From Setaria digitata (Eukaryota; Nematoda; Chromadorea; Rhabditida; Setariidae), in NCBI GenBank assembly GCA_003640385.1, contig RCAB01000062.1:62001-126000 (forward strand): a stretch of DNA of 64,000 nt, given 5' to 3'. The translations under genes were made by a program, and so were the position numbers. The notes under the pieces are model-generated. The model ran no database searches and had not been told where the DNA came from. It worked only from the letters and a program-made list of their open reading frames with translations. Shown here piece after piece: positions 1 through 10,523 of this stretch (positions are counted from its first letter, which is position 1; each line of letters starts with the position of its first letter).

Positions 1-532
1 TCTGGATATAAATATAACGATAATTCTCATTCTTTTGGTCTCTTCAGTACTGTACTTCATGTTTATGTGTAGAATTTAAGTTTGTTACCTCATTGAGTTA
101 TCAGTAAGTAGGCTAGCAAAAACATATGAAAGTTTTTAGAAGTTATGATAGTGAAAGGCAGTTTATGGAAAAATTCCTGTTGGGATACTCTGTTTTAACA
201 AGTGTTGCTCTGTTCCAGAATTTCTTATCAGGTTTGTTAATATCATAATTACGATCTCAGATACAAGTGTCTACAACTATAAATCATTAAGAGTTTCGGG
301 AAAGTCATGCGGAAGTTCTGTACTGGTAGTCCGATTATTTACTGTACCTACGGCTCAATAATATTTGTAAGGTATTACAGTTTTGTGTTGAAATGGAACA
401 AGTTGATCCCTATAATTTTAACTCTATACTTAAGCAACTGATTGTGCGCCAGCAGTAATGAAGATAATTTTTGAACAAGGAGCTGTTTTTCTGTGCTAAA
501 TTTATGCCTGTTTTATGATAATAATTATTTAG
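1..532. other. Left edge, no supported gene
   Basis: I see no convincing exon here. The stretch is AT-rich and probably holds intron or upstream sequence of the gene whose exon begins at 533, because that exon enters in the middle of a codon. The acceptor-like TTATCAG near 232 is not followed by a useful open frame. Confidence 0.4.
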
Positions 533-1878
533 ATTGATGGATTTCCACGAATTAATCGTACGTCATGCGCTCAGGTATAATTATGCCAAGGTTGTTCGAA
601 TGCTGCTGCCATCGCTTACCAGCAAAATGCATCTGGAATTTGCATTTTTCATCATGAAATATATCACTAGTCATCGGGAATACACCAATTATTCAATTGT
701 TCGAGAATTAGCTAAACAGTTAACTAAATATGAATTTCCATCAACAAATCAAGAACGTGATGTACATCGAATTGAACGAGCAACTGCTTACATTGTTGGC
801 AAATTATGCAATCTTTAAATTTCCCTTAATATCTATCATCTTTTGTTACGATGTATTTTACAATATCGTGGTGAATTCCAAGTTAACTTAAAAAATAAAG
901 TAAATTAGGGAAGGAATTAGGGAAAGAAACAAGGAGTAAGGGGACATAAGCAACATTATAAACATGACCAGGAGTATATCTGTTGTATTCAAGGTATAAT
1001 TTCTATTTCGACTATTAAGATATAATTTTAAAGACATATATTGAATGTTATGAAAATATTTTTTAAAACATTGGATCTTCGAAATTCGATTTTGAATGTT
1101 TCAGATGTTAATGAATGATCTTATCGCTACAAAAGATAATCCTCGAAGAAGGGCGAGTTTTATTTCTACAATTAAAGAGCATTTACCTTGTACTGGGAAG
1201 TTCAAGGTTAATTTTGAATTCGTCTACTTGATATTCAGTGCTGCTAGACTTCAACATTTCTTTGTCATTTTATTCTCAGTTGTTTCCCTCTCTTGATAGC
1301 TGAAATATATGCTTAAAACTTCGGCATCGTGTTACTGTAATATTCAAAAAAAAAAAAAAAAAAAAAAAAAGTACTGTAGAGCCGCGACTTTCGAGATCAA
1401 AGCCACATCTTGGATTCCATTAGTTAACAATTTCGGAAAAGAAATTTCCTCTTAGAGGTGATTTTCTCACATATTTTATTCCTATTTCCAGGAACTTGAT
1501 GTCGAAGTCAAGAAAAGTCGTGTAGCCCTTCTGGCAATTACCATGAAGGAACATCGAATCAGCTGGCTGCAACGTGAATTTGATAGTCGAGCTGAAAAGA
1601 TATCAGCACAGATTGAAAAACATTTAGATATTTTACGAAAAGACTTACTGCCACCATTAGAAAGTTTCGCACTGGAAAGGTGGACAAAAAGTAGTATACC
1701 TGAACAAGCTGCTTTAGCAGACATTGTCGCAACAAACGGTGTTTGCGAGAAAAGCCTACTGCAGTATTTCGAAATTCTTCGAGATACACCAAGTCTTAGT
1801 GTCGACTTTTTTCACCCATGTTCGGATGATCTGTTTATGGAGCGACAGGAGATTCAGAGATGTATAGTTATTGACTGA
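533..1878 (+). CDS. Unidentified multi-exon helical protein (5' end not found)
   Basis: I do not recognise this protein. Three exons can be chained in frame: 533-794, 1105-1206 and 1492-1878. The second is preceded by GTTTCAG and the third by TATTTCCAG, and the stop is TGA at 1876-1878. The 1105-1206 donor is GTTAAT and the 533-794 donor (GTTGGC) is weak, so the first join is uncertain. Exon 533 starts with one base of a split codon after TTATTTAG, so an upstream exon probably exists; otherwise translation could begin at the ATG at 537. The product has at least 250 residues, is polar and is predicted helical, with many Leu/Ile heptads in the last exon (for example EKISAQIEKHLDILRKDLLP). No signal peptide, membrane segment or catalytic motif is visible. 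A 25-A run lies in the second intron. The gene points toward the minus-strand PIG-O gene. Confidence 0.45.
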
Positions 1879-2311
1879 GCGTATAAAGATATATTAAAGG
1901 CAAATAACATTACTCTTTAAGAGGAAATTCGATGAATTTCAACGGAGTAATTAATTCAACACTTCTCAAATTATTTGAAATTTTTAAATTAATGAAAGAA
2001 AAAAACTAAAAAATCAATTTTTTCCTAAATCGATTTTTTCAGCAGGGTCAGCAAACGTCAATGAATTTAGATTATAATTACTTCTGCAATGTAACATTTG
2101 TTTATTACATTGAATATATGAAACAGAAACGTGTGCTAGATGAAGTAAGGTTCTTTAAAACTGCTAAAATTTTGAGAGAGGAAAATCTAACATGGCAATA
2201 GAATTCCAAAATTTAATGAACTTTAATATCAGATATTGTCTTAATACAAATATGAAACTATTCCACGCTTACTTTTAACGTCAGCAACATCTCTAAAAAG
2301 GGAAATATTAG

Positions 2312-3649
2312 CAGATGCTGTATAAGCCTGAGAAGTTTCCAGCGATAAAATCAAGAACAAAGTATATGGAAACGGCAAGCGAGTTACGTCAAAATTTGAA
2401 AATAAATTCAGAAAAAGAATCGAGAATTTTTGAGCAAATTTTAACTCCAAAATATCAAGAAAGAACTCATCAGTTAATGGTAATGCCAATCATACAACAG
2501 AATAATACCGTTAGTAGCTTTTCTTATCAGTTAAATCGCAAACTGGAGGCACTAGCAACTTCCAGAAGATGCAGTTGGTGATTAGCAATGTAAGGCACAC
2601 GACACAGAGTGAAATTGATTCAAAAATGAATTTTGGAGCAAAAATTTTCCAAACCATCAAGTGTCGATTATGTATAGCTGCCATTGTGCACACTGAGAGT
2701 GCCTGAAATTTGATACATTTAATGATTGTTAGATTCAATAAATGAAAGTTAGACTTGAAAAATCTAATTCTCCAATTCGAACGCTACCACTGCACTTCAC
2801 TGTGTTGAAAGGTCAGGCCGATGTGAGCCTAAATAGAGATTGTCTGGACCACTTCTCTTATAGAAAGCTGTTCGACACATTTGTATCTCTGCCTGCTTTC
2901 TAAAATTCTAACTAGAATTAACTTGAACAGACCTTCAATGAATGAAACAAAATCATTTTATAAGTCCAGTGTGACAGGCCGGATTGTTGATAATTCTGTT
3001 GTACGACTAGCATCGGCAATGCAACACTTGTAATGATCTGTGATGCGAAGATATGGGCAATTACAAGCATACCTGGCACTGCTTGATAAGCAAAATTACC
3101 AGGGACGCCCACAAAGGCTGCTTGCCAAGGAATTGATGAGAATGTTGGCTGGTGTGATAATGCAAAAAATCCATGAGATGATAGCAAAACAACAAACACC
3201 ACTTGATAATATTCTAAAAAGTGAAGCTTATATAAATTGGAAATTTCACATATGTAAATTTGAACTGACTTCAATAATGTAATGGACACTTACAGTACCT
3301 TAAAGTAGTAGAAAATGATACTTTTCAAAATTTTTGTAGAAACTCAAGGCTAGCCAAAAGATTCGGAACCAGAAAGTTAGTAAAAAGACATCACAAAATA
3401 TCAAAGTTATTGAAACGAAAGATAATAAAAAGAAAAGACAACGTACCATCACTGATAGTATATGGAATTAAAAAGAGGATTGCAATTAATGAAAGAAAAC
3501 TGAATGCCAGACCGTCGCCCAGGATAAGAAACAAAACAGAGGATATGCACACTAAGTATGACACTGTACAACCGCTCTGGTTCCAGAACTTCCCTATACG
3601 GGTTGCACGGAAACAAATAATTAATAAATTGATTAAAGATAATCCATAA
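2312..3649 (+). CDS. Unidentified gene, exon fragments only
   Basis: Several open stretches look coding but I could not join them into one model. The first is 2312-2479, with acceptor AAATATTAG, donor ATG|GTAATG and 56 codons. An open segment near 2972-3029 encodes SSVTGRIVDNSVVRLASAMQ, and another at 3053-3255 contains RLLAKELMRMLAGVIMQKIH. A final exon at 3346-3649, after TTTTTGTAG, ends in a very basic tail and a TAA stop. The gap between the second and third segments is about 20 bp, too short for an intron. Either one segment is wrong or the gene is broken or misassembled. The last exon is open in two overlapping frames over its first 120 bp. Function unknown; this may be part of the preceding gene or a separate one. 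Confidence 0.3.
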
Positions 3650-3822
3650 ACAATCTGCAAGCTTTTATATGTAGCTGATAATTCTGGACGAAATAAATTA
3701 TATAATCAGTGTTTCTTTTTTCTTCTTTCAATAAAAAAAGGTGAAAGTTCGTTGGTCTACAGTGCTGAAAATACGTTATGCGCTACTGCTTAAAATGTAA
3801 CTTTACATAATGCAATATTAAA

Positions 3823-6800
3823 TTATAGCATTGGTGTAGAGTTTGTTGCAACATTAAAAATAGCAATAATATTTGAATCGGAAGTGACCTGAGCTGCACC
3901 AAGTGAAAATGCGGCAAAATGGCTAAAGGTATCTTCGGGTAGCCAGTGGGATATCCACGAAGCGATGCTGGCAACTGTTTTCGGGAAAATCAGCGTCGAA
4001 GTCCAGATTTCTGATGGGTGATTTCTCAAAAATCTCCTTGCCATATATGCAGCAATGATTTGCACTGAGATACCCAGTATGAAACGCATCATTTTTCCAG
4101 GACCTGAAAAGGATTGGAAATTTAGTTACTTGCAATACTAATCACAAGTGTAACTATTTTTAAGTCTAATATATCCGATTTAACACTAAGGTTTACAGGC
4201 AGACAAATTACTTTATTATTATTTATTTGGATTTGTAGAAAATGTTAATGAAAAAAGTTCACCTTGAGGGATATGAGAAAATGACTGTGAAAATATTGTA
4301 TCTTTACATTTATCGCCTTGTTCTTCTCTGCACTTTTCGAAGAAAACACCCAGACGCAAAAGTAAGATGATCGCAATAAAGGCAACAGAACGTTGCCAAC
4401 TAAAACGATTTCTTAAAACCGTTAAAAACGATTTTGACTGTTGCCGTTTATTTTGCTTTCTGCAAAATTAACTCAGTGGAATTAATTTAATTAATCATTT
4501 ATAAGTTAACAGACTAAAAAAGAAAAAAAAACGATCTCAAATAAATACCTTCTCCCTAGTATCCTCTAGAAATTAAACATGAAAATTCATTGCGATTATT
4601 TTAGCCGAATTTCCGATTAGAAAAACTCTGCTATACTTGAAAGTATCTTGCTTAAATCCTTCGAAAATGAAATACCTATCCGAAAATGACAGCCAAAATG
4701 CAACAGCAACCAAAGTCTGTGCTAGGAAACGTATTACGGATGATTCGAAAACTATGTAACTATTCGAAAGGAAAGATGACGCATGCGCAACAATCATGCA
4801 GAAGACCCCAATATCCGAAGCTGTTGATGTGAATGAAAATAAAGTCCTGACTGTTTGAACAAGTCGAATAATCAATGAGAAGGATAATAAAAAATCCAAA
4901 ATCGCAATATAGTGCTCGTCATCTCCAGTTAAAAAAACCGACACTTGAATGAAAAAGAGACCAGATCGAAAAATCAAACCGGCAAATGAAATGCTGGAAA
5001 GAAGTGCAAAATTCACATAAAAATCCACATAATTTTTGAAGCCAATTAGATGGCAAATGTTAAGCGCTAATCATGCTTATCAGTGGCTGCGCAAACATTA
5101 CTTAACTTTAAATAAGGAACAAAGCTGTACAATTCACTTTTGCTACGGTGTTTTTCAGAACGAATATAACGTGTTCTGCAGGTACGTAGCATTTGTTTTA
5201 ATTAAATATTTGAACAGCCTATAAATTTATAGAATTCATGATTTCATATTAAAAAAAAGAACTCACTTTCCTCTATATAGTGAGTCATAAACTGCTAATA
5301 TCGTATCAAGCAAAGATAAAAAACCAATCCGCATAAAATTGTAATTAAATTTAGCCCATGAAGCACGTAAAAGTCGTTGCAGGTGATGCATATAGTCGAT
5401 TGAATTCTCAACATTCCCATTATTCTCGAAACTTCGTATCAATGAATCCAACTCCGGTAATTGCATTTCTGCTACAACAGTTCGACCATATCGCATCATC
5501 TGCTCTGCATTGCTGCTTATCGCCAGTGCTCGGTGTTCTGGTACTATGGTGCAATCAATTAATGTTCCGATATTAGAATATGGAATAGGCGAATCAAGTA
5601 GCACACTGATTGTTGGCACAATGTCAACCTAAAGTATTATACATCAGCGAATTTTCTTACTGAACTTTAAATAAGGAACAGAGCTGTACAATTCACTTTC
5701 GCTTTTTATGAAAATTTTGGAACTTTGATTCTAGATTAGGGCAGAATCAAACAGCTGATTAATAGGAGATAAATACCAAATTGCAGATTAAAAATTCGCT
5801 AGATTTCTAAACTCCAAAATTTTCATAGAAATTACTTCTCAACTTGAAGGCATTTGCTGTATGAATAAATGCACTGCTTATTAGTTCAGCAGATTTGCTA
5901 CATGTGCTTTAAGATCACAATACAAAATTTTAGTTTTCCACTTTCCTACGGTAAAAATGAGTCATGCTCAAGCTCTGTTAATACTAACTAACGCACTGCG
6001 TTACCGAAACTCTCTCTACCTGTGAAACTGATTCCGGCGGCTCTGCAAAAACAAGTTTCTTTTTCGCATACATAAATAAAGCGGCATCAGTTTCCAGTGG
6101 CTGATCCCCACCATGGTCACCATTATCAGTCATGCCGTGATCTCCCATTACCAATAGCAAAGTGTTATTATCCAAAGAATCGATCACTTTTTCCAAAATC
6201 TCATTCATTTGCCTCAACTTTCTGGACATTTCAGGATGATTTGGGCCATATTTATGGCCACAGTGGTCAACACCGAGAAAATGAGCAATCAGTACGGTCC
6301 AATCCGATTTTGCAAGCTCATCAAAAAGATTATCTGGAATTTCATTTCTTTCTTTGCGAATGAGTAAGAATGTCAATGATACATGGGAGAAACTTCATAT
6401 CTAAAACTTACTTGAAACCAAACGATCAACAGTGTGAAGATCTGTTACATCGAAAGATGGTAAATAGTAACTACGTTTGAATTGTTGTGGAAAGAGTGAA
6501 ATCCTGAAAAAGTAGAAGACTCTGGAACACTGTTACTGCATTACACTCCATAAATGAGTTTTAGATTAATTCCGCATTAACAAAGAAAATGATAATCCTG
6601 ACAATTCCTAAATCTCTGATTTCAAACTCATAAATAATCGAAATGCAACTCTTCAATATGCTGTATGAAGTAACCAGGAAACGATGTGTTTACATTTCTG
6701 TAAATAAATTACCACGTATCGTCCCCAAGCATAACAATACTTCGATTTGTTGCAATGATTTCATCGATCCAATTATCTTCTAAGATTGCAGAACCTGCGA

Positions 6801-7691
6801 AATTCGAACCAGCATCAATAAATGTGGGAAGTGAGCCAGTGGTCAGTGCTTTCAAACGCTGCATAGTGGTGGTTGGGGGATCAGCAAGGAAGTGCATCAA
6901 AGCTGCGGATTCTACAATTTGGTTTCAAAAAATGAATTCTACCAAATATCGTTTTCCGAAGATTTATTTACTTACTCCTTCCAAATTATTTGCAATAATT
7001 ACTAGTTAACTGTTTTATTTTTTGTTTAAAATGCTCATATCTCTCGGAAATTTCCATTCCAAACTTTTAACGCATTCATAAAACTTACCTCTTTGATCAT
7101 TGAGCAAACGAGTAATGGCCGAAAAGTGACCAGAATAGGATTTGTTGTTGAGCTGCGGTTGAGATGGTGCAACAAAATCGTAACGTAAAGCATCAATCAA
7201 AATAACAACAACCCGCTGATATTGAGCTGGAAACCAACATGCATTAAGCGAAGCGACATCCGAACATAAACTACGTGATGTGAGCTCAACTCGCTTAAGC
7301 AAAAAGCCATGTTGAAATAGCAGTAACGATATGAAGAATGAAGTACCAATAAATGTAATATTGATGAGATGGGCCTGAAAAATGATTTATATTCGCAGTA
7401 TATAGAAAATGATTCATAAATTTGCTAAACAATTTATGAACAAACGAATACTAACTATAAGAGAAATAAATATAATGGAAATTAACATTTCATTTGTCTA
7501 TTCCATACGATTTCCTTAGGACTTCTCACATGAACGCTACATCTGCTGCTCAAACTGTGGTTGAAATGTTGAATTATGTTGAAAGATAATTTATTGGAAA
7601 AAATAAGAACTATCATTTGAATTGTGTTCTTCATTTTCTGTTCGTTCATTTAACTTACAATTCTGCCATTCATTTCTTCGAGATTGACCAT
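3823..7691 (-). CDS. PIGO: GPI ethanolamine phosphate transferase 3 (PIG-O)
   Basis: PIG-O is an ER membrane enzyme that transfers ethanolamine phosphate to the third mannose of the GPI anchor precursor. My nine-exon model is 7691-7659, 7374-7089, 6911-6713, 6503-6412, 6351-6020, 5628-5267, 4993-4676, 4399-4263 and 4103-3823. All phases agree, giving 2040 nt and 679 residues. After a short cytoplasmic N-terminus come a membrane segment (about 13-31) and the alkaline-phosphatase-fold domain. That domain has the metal-ligand motif [10 protein letters not shown] (Asp72), the [15 protein letters not shown] nucleophile region (Thr120-122), [19 protein letters not shown] (232-241) and [13 protein letters not shown] (273-285). 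Exons 7-9 encode hydrophobic segments plus a Cys-rich lumenal loop. The family motifs make the call firm. The protein is much shorter than human PIG-O (about 1089 residues), mostly in the C-terminal membrane part, so an exon may be missed. The start ATG is followed by a clean GTAAGT donor 33 nt later. Confidence 0.9.
5104..5144 (+). repeat. 41-bp direct repeat, copy 1 (PIG-O intron 6)
   Basis: This segment matches 5663-5703 in the same orientation at 39 of 41 positions. It starts AACTTTAAATAAGGAAC and ends at CACTTTTGCT. It lies in the intron between PIG-O exons 6 and 7. It could be a small dispersed element or an intronic duplication. Confidence 0.8.
5663..5703 (+). repeat. 41-bp direct repeat, copy 2 (PIG-O intron 5)
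   Basis: Partner of the copy at 5104-5144, with two differences: an A/G in GGAACAGAGC and a T/C before the final GCT. It lies just upstream of the acceptor of PIG-O exon 6, on the opposite strand to that gene's reading direction. Confidence 0.8.
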
Positions 7692-7954
7692 GGTACTTTT
7701 GGAACTTATACTAGAGGAAGTTTACGGAAATGCCGTAATTCCTTTGGTATATCTTCAGGATCTGCAAGTAGAAAAAAATTTTAAAGAAAAAGCAATACAT
7801 GCTATCATTTTAGAATCAAAACTTTTGCAATAAAGAAATAGATTTAGAACAATTACACAACCAGAGTTGCTATAAATTGTTGAGACTATATTCTAGCTTT
7901 TGCTTAAATAATACTTAAATTTCGATTAAATGCTCAAATTCAAAGTCTTAGACT

Positions 7955-8858
7955 CTAACCGTTTGAGTAATTTAATGACATGAATCGGACGAAATCGCTG
8001 GTTGAGGGCAACGTCTCGACGTCCAGATTTTTTTTTGTATCGTTATGTTTCACCTTTACAGTAGCCGTTTTCTCTTCCGAAATTATCCCGTTCGTTTTCT
8101 CTCTTTGTTCACTTATCACTTCCGAAATCTTCGCTTTTTCTTTACCCTTTACTAAAATCTCCTTACTTTTCACTAAACTCTTTACTTTTCCTTTTTCTTT
8201 TATTTCTGTTTCCTGACTTCTGATTTTCTCTTCCCTTCGCAACTGATTCTTCCTTCTTGAAATACGTTCCACAACCTCTTCCTTTCCTTTCAGGTCAGAA
8301 TCTTCTTGTTCCTTGTTCCTACTAAAATATCTGTAGTCATACTTTCCCTTCTTCCGGTCCTTATGATTAAAAGTATCCTTAAAGCAGTTTTCACGTCGCT
8401 TTAATTCTTTTTCCAATTCCTTTCGACGCTCTTCCTTACGCTGTTCATACAATGATTCTAACAACGCTTTTTTTACATCACTCCTGTCAAATCCCTCCTG
8501 AAACTGAGAATTCAATTCTAACACGAAAGCTGAGCATCGAAAAGACAAAATTGTCTCCCGATCAGAAACAGGACCGAATTGACAGAATCATCTACTTCAA
8601 ACAGTGACTATTTTATTTCATTGACACAACTAATCAATTAAACAACTCGATCACTTCCGATCAATGATTCACCTATTTGCAGCTGAAAATTATCGCAACT
8701 AAGTCGTTGATCTCCTCCCCAGGATGCCCTTTTTGTTTTCTTTAAATAGTCACCTCTTCCTTAACTTCTAGGCGAGGTCTCAAAAGTCGTCGTTCATTGG
8801 AACGTTTTGTAGTATTTCTTTTCATCAATAAGCGTAACCATTCGTACAAGCCATCCAA
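7955..8858 (-). CDS. Lys/Glu-rich charged protein (5' end not found)
   Basis: I do not recognise this protein. The last exon runs from about 8503 or 8497 (acceptor choices CTCAG or TTTCAG) to the stop at 7955. It encodes about 180 residues dominated by Lys, Glu and Arg, including a stretch like EQRKEERRKELEKELKRREN that is probably a single long helix or coiled coil. A preceding exon at 8858-8754 begins after GCTTCTAG and ends GAG|GTGACT. It is in phase with the last exon and adds a basic 35-residue segment ending LLRPRLEVKEE. No ATG start was identified. The same 8.8-8.9 kb DNA is also open in another frame that encodes a membrane segment, so the upstream structure is uncertain. The stop lies 263 bp before the PIG-O start, so the two genes could be co-transcribed. 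Confidence 0.45.
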
Positions 8859-8910
8859 CTAGAAGCAGGAAATTAATTATATACGGATATAAATCCTTCC
8901 ATTGTTTAAG

Positions 8911-10523
8911 CTGCACTTAGGAGATGGAACAGAAATAGAATTTAAATACTATATTCATATTTAACCATAAACTAATTACACTTTTGCTACACCTAACTGA
9001 ACAAGACTATAAACATGAAACTGAAGTTCTCCACATTTGTAATTCACATTACAAAATTTATTCGCGAAAAAAAGGAAATAACTATTTCAAATTTCCTCTT
9101 CAAAATATATATGGAACTTTCTCAAATCCTTTCAATATTGTATTAGTAGTTTAATTTGAATTCTTATACTTAAATCATATTACCTACCCATTCCTATGGC
9201 ATAAAAAATGCAATTATCAATCCGAAATGTGTAACAGCAAATTACGCTGTTCGTAATATCGTACATGATGTGTACAATTGAAGTGATGGAAAGAACAATA
9301 ATTTTTTTTTTTTTTTTTTTTTTTTTTCTAAATAAACAGAGAAGAGAGGGAGAGGGAAAAAATAGTGCAACGTACAGTTATCCATTCATCATTGAATTAA
9401 ATATTTGAGGAAACAAACAAACAATCACATTGAAGCTAACAGAAAACAATTATAATTCAGAGAAAGTACTTCATTTGGAAAGCACAGAAGATGCCAGCTG
9501 TTGCATTTTAAAACAGGAATTGCAAGCTGATTGAAAACAAAATGATACATAGGAATAATTCATCACCATATCACAACAAATTGTTTCAAAAATTTCAAAA
9601 TATTCTTTAAAATACTAGATAGGGGAAATAACGTTTTTTTTTTTGGTAAGACACTGATGCATTAAAATAAATTCTACTATTTGAAATATAATTTTAATAT
9701 TTGATGGCTTCAGCAGTAACAAGAAAAAAAAACCCAATCGTACATACCATTTCATGTTTTGCTGTTTTGGCCTGCTCGTTCTGAATATCACAAAAGTAAA
9801 ATCATCCCAAAACAACTACGAAACTTCTTATTTAAATCAGTTAGAGGCAGAAACTTACACAAAAGTGTCTCTCACCCTCGAATCATTTTAAGAATGAATT
9901 TTCAAAAATGCTTTGGGGTTAAATCTTAAAGTATAAATCCTATTCAAGTAAATAGAAAATTCTCTTGTGTTTGAATTCTTCCGTTAAAGACCGTTACATA
10001 AAAATTTAAAGCAGGAAAGAGCGCATTCAATTTAGATAATAAATCAATAAATGTATTGGTGAGAAGAAAAGACATGCGATAAATAAAGGAATATTATATA
10101 ACAGCAAAAAAAGAAAAAAAATTAGCTAAAAAGATGATGCCTATAATACGTGCCTTCTCGCAGCAAAAGACAAGAAGTTGAAAACAACGAGATTCGAATT
10201 TTCTTGAACTTTCAAAATATAATAAATTTTGACAAAGCTCCAAAATCCTTTATCAAAGCAATAAACCCAAACGAAAAGATCAGTGAAAGTCAACTGGAGC
10301 AAAAGTTTTCAGAACTGTTACGAAATATCTGAAGGTAACGATAAGACTGGAAATAATTCGAAATTCAGCAAATTTTTAATAAACGATATCCACGTTAATG
10401 CATACCCTGAAGTTTACCATTAATTCGAGCTTAACTGTTTAACCGAGGCTAAACGCAAAGACGCTAGTAGAGAAAATACCAATACAATATGAGGAAAACA
10501 CTTGAATAAATGAGAAACATACT
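8911..10523. other. Intergenic, no supported gene
   Basis: AT-rich sequence between the Lys/Glu-rich gene and the 3' end of the large nuclear-protein gene. It contains a 26-T run at 9302-9327. Two short open frames (9615-9815 minus with a hydrophobic stretch; 10150-10332 plus) have no ATG start or neighbouring exons that I can connect. Confidence 0.4.
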
